Below are positions 15,675 to 22,729 of a stretch of DNA of 30,365 nt, piece after piece. The notes under the pieces are model-generated. The model ran no database searches and was not told where the DNA came from. It worked only from the letters and a program-made list of their open reading frames with translations. Positions within the stretch are counted from its first letter, which is position 1; each line of letters starts with the position of its first letter. Source of the DNA: Bacillota bacterium (GTDB taxonomy: Bacteria > Bacillota > Clostridia > Christensenellales > CAG-138). The position numbers were made by a program, and so were the translations under genes. The stretch is from the NCBI GenBank assembly GCA_023435025.1, contig JAEYSE010000014.1, positions 1 to 30,365 on the forward strand, in the 5' to 3' direction.

Positions 15675-16535
15675 TTATTTGAACTGGGCGCCGATCTTCT
15701 TGAGGTTTTTCACGGAGATGGAGATTGCCTCCTGCTCCATACCCAGCCATTCGGGTGCCGGCGCGTCGATTTCAACGGCGAGGAAGCCCTTGTAACCGGC
15801 CTTGCTCAGAAGTTCAGCAACCTTCAAGTTGTCCACCATTCCAAAGCCAACAGGCACACCACAGAAGAAGTACCAATCCGTGGGGCGTGCGGTGGGATGG
15901 AGTTTTAAGTCTTTAATGTGGGTTGAGAACACGTAAGGCGCAAGCTTTTCCATACCCGCTACGGGGTCATCCAGCAAGCGTAAGAAGTTGCCCGTATCAA
16001 AGTTGACGCCGAAGTTGGGGGAGCCGACCTTCTCAATGATTTCAAGCATTTCATCGGATGTAAAGTCAATGTGGTTTTCCGCCGCGAGTTTTATGCCATG
16101 ATCCTCTGCGATTTTGACAGCTTCCTTGTACTGAGGCACAAGGCGCGCGATATGGTCGCGGTGGTTTTCGTGCCGCCAATCAAACGCGGAGCCGGTGATG
16201 CGCATGACGTCCGTATTTAGCAAACGGGTCTTGGGGATGAGCGTCTTCATTTCTTCAAACGCTTCCTGGTTGAGGCCGCGCTCGAGTCCATTGGGATGGC
16301 CCCAGGCGAACACCGCATCAAAGCCCATTTCCTTGATCTTTGCACCAAGCTCCTTCAGGTAACCATCCTCCAGGCTGGGCAAGAAGCAGGTTTCGAGTGA
16401 TACACCGTCTACATCCAGTTCCTTTGCAAAGCTCAGGAAATCGTCTACGGTCTTAAGAGTTGCAGGTCTTTCCTGGAAATCATAAACCTCACCAAACAGC
16501 CTATGATAGCAGTAACTATCAATCCCAACCTTCAT
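15675..16535 (-). CDS. Xylose-isomerase-like TIM barrel (IolE/sugar phosphate isomerase family)
   Basis: The 286-residue AP-endonuclease-2/xylose-isomerase-like TIM barrel keeps the divalent-metal set E153 (AAENH), D180 (NFDTGN), H206 (STHIKD) and E255 (AVEIDAP). Family members are isomerases, epimerases, inosose dehydratases or 3-keto-glycoside processing enzymes. The start at 16535 is set by AAGGAGGGCATAAAAATG; a further open stretch upstream lacks a ribosome site. It follows the permease gene after about 100 bases that contain two hairpins. Its reaction cannot be told from sequence, but pairing with two Gfo/Idh enzymes suggests work on a keto sugar or inosose. Confidence 0.85.
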   Translation of the reverse strand: MKVGIDSYCYHRLFGEVYDFQERPATLKTVDDFLSFAKELDVDGVSLETCFLPSLEDGYLKELGAKIKEMGFDAVFAWGHPNGLERGLNQEAFEEMKTLIPKTRLLNTDVMRITGSAFDWRHENHRDHIARLVPQYKEAVKIAEDHGIKLAAENHIDFTSDEMLEIIEKVGSPNFGVNFDTGNFLRLLDDPVAGMEKLAPYVFSTHIKDLKLHPTARPTDWYFFCGVPVGFGMVDNLKVAELLSKAGYKGFLAVEIDAPAPEWLGMEQEAISISVKNLKKIGAQFK

Positions 16536-16569
16536 TTTTATGCCCTCCTTGTTTATATTGGGGTATTCA

Positions 16570-16637
16570 GGAACGGCAAAGCGTTCCAAATGGAAATACT
16601 AATCTCTCCTGTACAGCTATATGCTGTTTGGAGATTA
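16570..16637. other. Two intercistronic hairpins behind the permease gene
   Basis: TAATCTC (16600-16606) and ACAGC pair with GCTGT and GAGATTA (16631-16637), the latter overlapping the permease stop codon. GGAACG (16570-16575) pairs with CGTTCC (16582-16587). No long U-tract follows. They probably tune the amount of downstream enzyme mRNA relative to the transporter. Confidence 0.5.
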
Positions 16638-17600
16638 ATCCCTGTCTTTGCGTTGGAGCAGAACCGCGAATATAATGATCGCGCCCTTTACCGCATTAAC
16701 TAGGTATACGTTCATACCAACCAGGGTCAGAATGTTGTTGATGATACCGAGTATAAAGATACCGAAAAGGGTACCGACCATATTTCCTTTGCCGCCCTGC
16801 ATGGAAATGCCGCCAACCACCGCCATGGCGATTGCATTGAGTTCATAGGACGTACCGGAGGATGTGGAGTTGATGGAGTTCATACGGGAAGATTCCGTCA
16901 CCGCAGCCACTGCCACCGCAATACCGAGTAGGATGAAGGAAATGATCTTGATGGTATCAGTATTGATGCCAGAGAGGCGCGTCGCCTTCTCATTGGAGCC
17001 TACTGCATAGATGCGGCGGCCAAGCACCGTATACTTGGAAAGATAGAAGTAGATGGCGAACATGATTGCGAAGTAGATGATGGGCATGGGCAGCCAACCG
17101 CCGATGCTGTAATTCGAAATATCCTGGAACGCTTTGATTTCACCGGTTATGCCGCGTGCATCCATTGCGAATATGGAAACGGAGCGCAGTACATACTGCA
17201 TTCCCAGTGTCACGATGAATGAAGGGACCCGGCCCTTGGTGACGATTAGACCGGTGATGGTGGACAGTACGCAGCTCATGGCCACGGCAGCCAGGATTGC
17301 CAACACGATGCTGCCCGTAGCGTTCAATACCGCAAGGCATACGATGCCGACAACAACCAGCTGTGAACCAACGGACAGATCGATATTGCCGGAGATAATG
17401 ACGAAGGACATGCCGAACGCGATAATACCTTGCACCGAGTTGTTGCGCAGAATGTTGATGAAGTTTTTGCCGGTCATGAAGGTTTCACCTTCAAGCAGCG
17501 TTGCAATCAACACCATTGCGACGGCAACTAGGACAATGCTGTATTCGCTCACGAATCTCTTCCAAATCAAATTGGATTTGCTGTTCTTAATGATAGGCAT
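16635..17600 (-). CDS. Ribose/sugar-type ABC transporter permease (RbsC-like)
   Basis: The 321-residue integral membrane protein is almost entirely made of hydrophobic helices. It has the family features NILRNNSVQGIIAFGMSFVI, ISGNIDLSVGS, GRVPSFIVTLGM and VLGRRIYAVGSNEKATRLSG. The last matches the cytoplasmic loop contacting the ATPase in RbsC/XylH/AraH permeases. It forms the channel of a CUT2-class importer in the cytoplasmic membrane. AAGGAGACACAACT precedes the start. The ATPase gene ends 16 bases upstream. The substrate is a mono- or small saccharide, not identifiable from sequence. Confidence 0.94.
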   Translation of the reverse strand: MPIIKNSKSNLIWKRFVSEYSIVLVAVAMVLIATLLEGETFMTGKNFINILRNNSVQGIIAFGMSFVIISGNIDLSVGSQLVVVGIVCLAVLNATGSIVLAILAAVAMSCVLSTITGLIVTKGRVPSFIVTLGMQYVLRSVSIFAMDARGITGEIKAFQDISNYSIGGWLPMPIIYFAIMFAIYFYLSKYTVLGRRIYAVGSNEKATRLSGINTDTIKIISFILLGIAVAVAAVTESSRMNSINSTSSGTSYELNAIAMAVVGGISMQGGKGNMVGTLFGIFILGIINNILTLVGMNVYLVNAVKGAIIIFAVLLQRKDRD

Positions 17601-17616
17601 AGTTGTGTCTCCTTCG

Positions 17617-19128
17617 TTAATCTAAGGTCCCACCGGTGGAGAGGATCATGATTGCTTCCTCCGAAATCTCGTGCCGGTTAAGTTCGCCTTTGAGTTCTCC
17701 GTGGTACATGACAAGAGCCCTGTCGCAGAGCTTTAATATTTCCTGTACCTCACCGGAAGTCACGATGATACTCATGCCTTCCTTGGCAAGATCCATGATC
17801 AGGGAGTAAATCTCGTTTTTCGCACCAACATCCACGCCCTGCGTGGGGTTACTTAGTATCATGATGTCGGGCTTGGCATTGAGCCATTTGGAAAGCACAA
17901 CTTTTTGCTGGTTGCCGCCCGAGAGGCTGGTAATGAGGTTACCGAAGTTTTCCACCTTGATTGAAAGGCGCTTTTTATAATCTTCCGCAATCCTCTGCTC
18001 TTTTCTGTGAACCAACGTCGTACCACTCGTGCATTCTTCCAACGTGACAATCGTCATGTTTGCCTGGACGGATAGATCTTTGATAATCGCGTTTTCCTTA
18101 CGGTTAGAGGGCAGATACCCGAACCCTGCTCTTTTTGCCTGGGAGGGATGCTTGTGCTTCATCTCCCTGCCACCCTTGATGATCTGTCCACTGGTGTGCT
18201 GGAGATCACCGAATATGGCGCGCACCAGTTCTTCCTTACCATCGCCCAAAAGACCGGTAATGCCCAGGATTTCCCCCTTGTGCAGCGAAAAATTCATTTT
18301 GCGCACGCAGTCACCCAGGCAGAAATCCTTGATTTCGAGCACCACTTCCCCGATTTCATGGGGCTTGTAGACCTGCACGCCCAAGACTTCGTGGCCAACC
18401 ATCATGCGTGCGATTTCGGCCTGGGAGATCTTTGTGCCGTCCTCCTGCATGATATAACCGTCTGACACCTTTTCGCCGTTTCTTAACACCGTGTAGCTAT
18501 CGCAGAACTCCACGACCTCATTGAGTTTATGGGAAATGAATATGATGGTCGCATCGTGCTCCTTGGTAAGCCCGCGCATGATGGCAAATACATTTTCCGT
18601 TTCCGATTGAGTAAGCGACGTGGTAGGTTCATCCATGATGATGATGCGCGCATTACGAAGGACCGATTTTGCAATCTCCACGATCTGCTTATAAGATGTT
18701 TCCAGATCGCGCATCATCGCCCTGGGGTCAATGTTTACACGCATGTGTTCAAACACCCTACGCGTTTCCTCGCACATACGCTTGACATCCAATCCACCCA
18801 GCCTGTTGCGGAGTTCGTAGCCAAGAAACATGTTTTCGTAAACGGTCAGGTCGTTTACAACGTTGAGCTCCTGATGTATAAATGCAACGCCCAGCGCCTG
18901 AGATTCCGCGGGGGAATTGATCCTCGCGTTCTCCTCAAAGAGGGCGATATTGCCGCTGTCCATTTGGGTGACCCCACCCAGAATATTCATCAAAGTGGTT
19001 TTGCCGGCACCGTTTTCACCAAGGAGCGCATGAATTTCGCCCTTACGCACCTCGAAGTCCACATTTTTAAGCACGAGAACACCGCCATAGCTTTTGACGA
19101 TATTGCTCATCTTCAATGCGCATTCCAT
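17617..19128 (-). CDS. Sugar ABC transporter double ATPase (RbsA/MglA-like)
   Basis: The 503-residue protein is a tandem ATPase of the CUT2 class. Domain 1 has Walker A GENGAGKT (37-44) and Walker B IIIMDEPTTSL with its catalytic glutamate. Its signature region is DLETSYKQIVEIAK instead of LSxGQ. Domain 2 has a degenerate Walker A (GLLGDGKEE), an intact signature LSGGNQQKV (402-410), and Walker B IMILSNPTQGVDVGAK in which the usual D and E are S426 and N427. One composite ATP site should therefore be complete and the other inactive. GAGGAGAG gives the start at 19128. It energises uptake with the permease at 16635 and the binding protein at 19437. Confidence 0.94.
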   Translation of the reverse strand: MECALKMSNIVKSYGGVLVLKNVDFEVRKGEIHALLGENGAGKTTLMNILGGVTQMDSGNIALFEENARINSPAESQALGVAFIHQELNVVNDLTVYENMFLGYELRNRLGGLDVKRMCEETRRVFEHMRVNIDPRAMMRDLETSYKQIVEIAKSVLRNARIIIMDEPTTSLTQSETENVFAIMRGLTKEHDATIIFISHKLNEVVEFCDSYTVLRNGEKVSDGYIMQEDGTKISQAEIARMMVGHEVLGVQVYKPHEIGEVVLEIKDFCLGDCVRKMNFSLHKGEILGITGLLGDGKEELVRAIFGDLQHTSGQIIKGGREMKHKHPSQAKRAGFGYLPSNRKENAIIKDLSVQANMTIVTLEECTSGTTLVHRKEQRIAEDYKKRLSIKVENFGNLITSLSGGNQQKVVLSKWLNAKPDIMILSNPTQGVDVGAKNEIYSLIMDLAKEGMSIIVTSGEVQEILKLCDRALVMYHGELKGELNRHEISEEAIMILSTGGTLD

Positions 19129-19182
19129 AAACTGTTCTCTCCTCGCTTATTGGCCGTTGAAACAACCTTACGGACCTTATCA

Positions 19183-19407
19183 ACGGGTTCCCGTGGGTCA
19201 AAAGTGTATCGTACGCACTTTTTTCCGCAACTCTGACGTTTTGTCGTCAGATTCGAGTAAATGTAGGGCTTCCTGCAGGGAAGTGGGTTCGTTGCCCGAA
19301 GGCTAAAAATCAACTCTATTGATAGAACCCCGAAACCTCTCTGCGGCCCCCCATGCCCTAAGGGGAAGCTTTGAGTAGTCCCGGGCGGAGCAAAATGCTC
19401 CGCCCGG
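19183..19407. other. Hairpin cluster between the binding-protein and ATPase genes
   Basis: The 308-base gap 19129-19436 has no gene. It holds ACGGG-TT-CCCGT (19183-19194), AAAAGTG/CACTTTT (19200-19222, with CGTACG in the loop), TCTGACG/CGTCAGA (19232-19251) and CTTCC/GGAAG (19269-19283). The strongest is a 12-pair stem, CCGGGCGGAGCA/TGCTCCGCCCGG (19381-19407), with an AAA loop, 30 bases past the binding-protein stop. It has no U-tract. Such a stem commonly protects the abundant binding-protein mRNA and reduces read-through into the transporter genes. Confidence 0.65.
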
Positions 19408-19436
19408 CGTATTGGATGTTTGTTGCTGGATTACAA

Positions 19437-20465
19437 TTAATAGGGAGCGTCCTCGGTAATGCCGTGCGCGGTCATGTAATCTTTGTAGTTGGTACGGTCT
19501 ACGCACTCTGCCGGAATGATGGTCTTTGCTTCATAGGTCTTGCCGTTGATGAGGCCGTCCACCATCTTGACGCAATCCGCCATCATGTACGGAGGATAGG
19601 TCTGAGAGGAGACCCAGATGTCAGGGTATTCGTCCATCATCTTGAAATAGCTCTTATCGCCACCGCCGCCGGTGATGACCTTGATATCCGTACGGCCAGC
19701 TTCTTTAATAGCCTGTAGGATGCCCTTGGACATTTCATCGTCGGTGGAGTAGATGGCGTCGATCTCCGGATGCTTGGTGAGAACGTCGCTCATAACGGGG
19801 AGAACCGTTTCAGGCGCGCCGTTGTCGGAAGCATACTCGCCCAGGATTTCGATACCCGGGTTTTTGGCAACAACAGACTTGAAGCCGTCTACGCGCTCGG
19901 TGAAGATTGCGCCGTAGTTGGGGATGTTCATGATAACGACTTTGCCCTTGCCTCCAAGCTTCTCAACGATGTATTCACCGCCGAGCACACCCATCTGGGG
20001 ATTGCTGCCCGCTACATAGTAGTTCGGCTCAGTGGAACCGAGCGTACGGTCGAAGTTGACCAGCACGATGCCCGCATCCATGATCTTCTGTGCAGCAACC
20101 GCGAGTTCGTCGTTCTGGGGGAAGAGCACGATGTACTTGCAGCCCAAGCTGATGAGTTCATCGATCTGGTTGGCCTGGTCGTTCGCGTTTTCAGAGGCGA
20201 CGAGGCGATAGTTGAGGCCAAGCTGGTCGGCCGTCTGCTTTGCGGACCACTGCACAGCCGCAACCCAGCCAGTGGGGTTATTGGGTACGGAAATGCCTAC
20301 GAGGGGAGCTTCTTCTGCGGCGGGCGCTTCGGGCGCCGCGGGAGCCTCGGTTGCTGCTGCAGGCGCTTCGGTCGCCGCGGGTGCAGCGGGCGCGGCGGGA
20401 GCAGCGCATGCTACGGCACCGAGCACCATGGCGAGGCAAAGTACGATGGCCAGAAGTTTCTTCAT
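19437..20465 (-). CDS. Sugar-binding lipoprotein of the ABC importer (RbsB-like)
   Basis: The 342-residue protein starts with a lipoprotein signal peptide (MKKLLAIVLCLAMVLGAVAC) whose cysteine at residue 20 would be lipidated. An Ala/Pro/Glu-rich linker of about 33 residues follows and acts as a flexible tether. The rest is a ribose/galactose-type periplasmic-binding fold: VGISVPNNPTGW, QIDELISLGCKYIVLFPQ, VNFDRTLGS, DAIYSTDDEMSKGI. It sits outside the membrane and delivers substrate to the permease. AGGAGGAAAGAAAC precedes the ATG. It lies behind the epimerase gene with an 85-base gap, and the strong hairpin after its stop suggests higher expression than the ATPase and permease. Confidence 0.94.
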   Translation of the reverse strand: MKKLLAIVLCLAMVLGAVACAAPAAPAAPAATEAPAAATEAPAAPEAPAAEEAPLVGISVPNNPTGWVAAVQWSAKQTADQLGLNYRLVASENANDQANQIDELISLGCKYIVLFPQNDELAVAAQKIMDAGIVLVNFDRTLGSTEPNYYVAGSNPQMGVLGGEYIVEKLGGKGKVVIMNIPNYGAIFTERVDGFKSVVAKNPGIEILGEYASDNGAPETVLPVMSDVLTKHPEIDAIYSTDDEMSKGILQAIKEAGRTDIKVITGGGGDKSYFKMMDEYPDIWVSSQTYPPYMMADCVKMVDGLINGKTYEAKTIIPAECVDRTNYKDYMTAHGITEDAPY

Positions 20466-20550
20466 GTTTCTTTCCTCCTGTATTGATTTTTACTTTTCTT
20501 AGCCTAAGGCCAAGCTTTGATTCTGGTAAGTGTCCCTTCCCTAAGGGTTT

Positions 20551-21396
20551 TTAGAAAATGCTGCGCAAAAACGCGCAGCCCTTTTGCGCGAGCGCGTCCG
20601 GGCTCTTAGCGAGCGGCCGCCAGAGAGATACCGCCTTTGCGATTTCTTTGATTTCCGGCGTGAAGCTCTCGATAACCACCGGACCCTGATACCCGGCGTC
20701 GTCAAGCGCCGCAGCGATTGCGTGCCAATCAAAATGATCCTCGCCCGGGGTTCCCCTGTCGTTTGCGCAGGAGTGGAAATCAAATATCTTACCCTTTGCC
20801 ATGCGGATGGCAGCGGGCAGCGATTTTTCTTCAATATTCATATGGAACGTGTCCAGCAGGAACCCGGCGTTATCAAAGCCAACCTGGTGCAGAAGCTCCA
20901 GCCCTTGCTCCACGGTGTTCATAAAATCCGTCTCAAAGCGGTTGAGCGGCTCCAGAGCGAGCGCCACATTCCGTTTTGCGGCATATTCCGCCATGCGCTT
21001 GAGGTTTTCTACGGCGTAGACAGTCTGCTCCCTCTTCTCTTCCGGCGTGGCCTGGCGGGCCCTTCCGACTGCGGCATACATGGGGCCAGCCACATAGGGG
21101 GACTTACACACCGCGGCCATATCGATGAGCGTACGGATATATGCCATGCCTTCATTCCGGTATGCTTCCACCGGGCTTGAAATATCCCTTGTTTCGCCGA
21201 AGGCACCGCAGATAGTCACCTCGATACCAACGCGCAGGGCTTCCTGTTGCACTTCTTCGACAACAATCATATTGGGGTCTTCAACAGCGATTTCATAAAT
21301 GTCAAAACCCAGGGATTTTGCATGGGCAAGCTGATTGAGCGTTCCCATTTGAAACGGGGAAACCCATACAAAAGAGCTGACGCCAATCTTTCTCAT
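20551..21396 (-). CDS. D-tagatose/D-psicose 3-epimerase-like TIM barrel
   Basis: The 281-residue protein matches the ketose 3-epimerase family closely. Metal and catalytic residues are E149 (LALEPLNRFETDF), D182 (LLDTFHMNIEE), H208 (FDFHSCANDRG) and E243 (VVIESFTP). The spacing between them equals that of known psicose/tagatose 3-epimerases. Such enzymes invert C3 of ketohexoses such as fructose/psicose. The ATG shares its A with the TGA of the lacI gene (TGATG), so translation is probably coupled; GGGGAGGG within lacI is its ribosome site. Linked to the importer, it suggests a ketose or a C3-oxidised sugar among the intermediates (inference). Confidence 0.87.
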   Translation of the reverse strand: MRKIGVSSFVWVSPFQMGTLNQLAHAKSLGFDIYEIAVEDPNMIVVEEVQQEALRVGIEVTICGAFGETRDISSPVEAYRNEGMAYIRTLIDMAAVCKSPYVAGPMYAAVGRARQATPEEKREQTVYAVENLKRMAEYAAKRNVALALEPLNRFETDFMNTVEQGLELLHQVGFDNAGFLLDTFHMNIEEKSLPAAIRMAKGKIFDFHSCANDRGTPGEDHFDWHAIAAALDDAGYQGPVVIESFTPEIKEIAKAVSLWRPLAKSPDALAQKGCAFLRSIF

Positions 21397-22415
21397 CAAT
21401 ACTCACCCTCCCCTGTGTTGTTTTTTGTACTAGCCCTTATCTTTAATTCGGATGGAAGCATGATCTCTAGCCGCTGTGCGCCTTCCCCGCGCATCAGGTC
21501 GTATAAAAGTTCCGCCGCGCATTCGCCAAGCTGGTGGCAGGGCTGCGCCATGGTGGTAATCTGCGGGCGGAACATGGTGGCATGTTCTACATCGTCAAAG
21601 CCCAGTACCGAAACATCCTCGGGCACGTTTAGGCCCATTGTCTGAGCGCCGTTAATCGCCCCAAGTGCGAGCATATCAGAGATACAGAATATCGCCGTGG
21701 GCTTCTGTTCCATAGAAAGCAATCCTTGGGCTGCGACCATGCCGCTCTGGAAGCTGTAATCAAAGCTGCCATACCGGACGTAATCTTCCCGCGTAGGAAT
21801 ACCTGCTTCCTGCAGCGCGTCATAGTACCCTTTTAAACGCATGCAAGTGCTTGGATAGCCGTTTATGCTGCTGATGGTGGCAATGCGGGTATGTCCGGTT
21901 TTGATAAGATATTCTACAGCCCGCCTTGCTGCCTTGTAGCTATCCACCGCCACATGAGCAATTTTTGTCCCGGGTTCGTATTCACAGCATTGTACGATCG
22001 GGTGCTGTCTTGCGTATTTTTCGAGGTCCCTACTCTGCATGACAGAGGAGAGCAATATTGCGCCATCCGCGCGCCTTTTCGCCAGCATACTTAAGAATTC
22101 AAGTTCCTGCGCGCTTTCCCCGCCTGTGGTGCAGATCATGACGCTGTAACCGAGCCTTCTGGCCGCGGCGCCTATGCCGGTCAGAATGTTTGCATAATAT
22201 GGATTTGTAATATTGGGTGCGAGGATGAGGATAACACGGCTTTCGTTTTTCCGAAAGTTACGAGCCAATATATTCGGCTCGTAAGAAAGCTTTTCAATCG
22301 CCGCCTCTACCCGCTGTGTCGTTTCCGGCATGACCCGTGAATTGTTGTTGAGCACCCGGGAGACCGTTGCCACGGATACCTTGGCTTCCCGAGCAACGTC
22401 TGCAATTGTTACCAT
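21396..22415 (-). CDS. LacI-family repressor of the transport operon
   Basis: The 339-residue protein has a LacI helix-turn-helix (TIADVAREAKVSVATVSRVL, residues 3-22), the hinge YEPNILARNFRKNESR, and a full sugar-binding core ending in VSVLGFDDVEHATMFRPQIT and AAELLYDLM. Length is standard. I chose ATG 22415 because GTGAGGTG lies just before it; the frame is open to 22517 but that would add 34 residues before the DNA-binding domain, without a ribosome site. It is the first gene of the minus-strand operon and sits behind a perfect operator-like palindrome, which points to autoregulation with induction by the imported sugar or a derivative. Confidence 0.93.
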   Translation of the reverse strand: MVTIADVAREAKVSVATVSRVLNNNSRVMPETTQRVEAAIEKLSYEPNILARNFRKNESRVILILAPNITNPYYANILTGIGAAARRLGYSVMICTTGGESAQELEFLSMLAKRRADGAILLSSVMQSRDLEKYARQHPIVQCCEYEPGTKIAHVAVDSYKAARRAVEYLIKTGHTRIATISSINGYPSTCMRLKGYYDALQEAGIPTREDYVRYGSFDYSFQSGMVAAQGLLSMEQKPTAIFCISDMLALGAINGAQTMGLNVPEDVSVLGFDDVEHATMFRPQITTMAQPCHQLGECAAELLYDLMRGEGAQRLEIMLPSELKIRASTKNNTGEGEY

Positions 22416-22538
22416 GACACACCTCACTGGAAGCTTTTCGAGGATACCAAATGAAACCGCCGCCGCGATCGCGTTTATCTGGAAAATTACACGTTTATTT
22501 GTTTGAGTTCGATCCAATTTGATAGAGAAAAATTATTT

Positions 22539-22552
22539 TGTAATCGATTACA
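22539..22552. promoter_or_regulatory. LacI/CcpA-type operator palindrome
   Basis: TGTAATCGATTACA is a perfect 14-base palindrome with a central CG, the layout of LacI-family operators; it also fits the cre consensus of CcpA. It lies about 40 bases downstream of the -10 of the lacI operon promoter, where a bound repressor would block elongation. Confidence 0.7.
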
Positions 22553-22590
22553 TCATAAATATTACATTATTAATTTACTTTTATGTTCAC

Positions 22591-22619
22591 ATCATAGCAG
22601 TTCACAGATCTATTGTCAA
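22591..22619 (-). promoter_or_regulatory. Promoter of the lacI-transport operon
   Basis: On the minus strand TTGACA (22619-22614), a 17-base spacer and TATGAT (22596-22591) form a near-consensus promoter. The untranslated leader to ATG 22415 is about 170 bases and contains the operator palindrome. Two direct TGTGAAC words overlap the spacer and the -10 flank. Confidence 0.8.
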
Positions 22620-22639
22620 GCGATATCAGAACATCTAAT

Positions 22640-22653
22640 AGAAAACGCTAGCA
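22640..22653. promoter_or_regulatory. Weak cre-like site upstream of the lacI promoter
   Basis: AGAAAACGCTAGCA differs from the cre pattern TGNAARCGNWWWCA at two positions and lies about 20 bases upstream of the -35. It is in the gap behind the isomerase-like gene. No clear intrinsic terminator was seen in 22654-22729. Confidence 0.25.
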
Positions 22654-22729
22654 AACGATAGACAGCCCGCCAATTCCCTAACAATGCTCTGTCCCGGACC
22701 AGCCACACGCCAAGGGCACTAATCTGTAG

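Noticed and set aside
19770..20486. Plus-strand open frame of 238 codons
   Set aside because: Mirror of the binding-protein gene; its Gly/Arg/Ser-rich end is only the reverse of the Ala/Pro linker.
22416..22517. Longer N-terminus for the LacI repressor from 22517
   Set aside because: It would place 34 unusual residues before the DNA-binding domain; the ribosome site GTGAGGTG fits ATG 22415.
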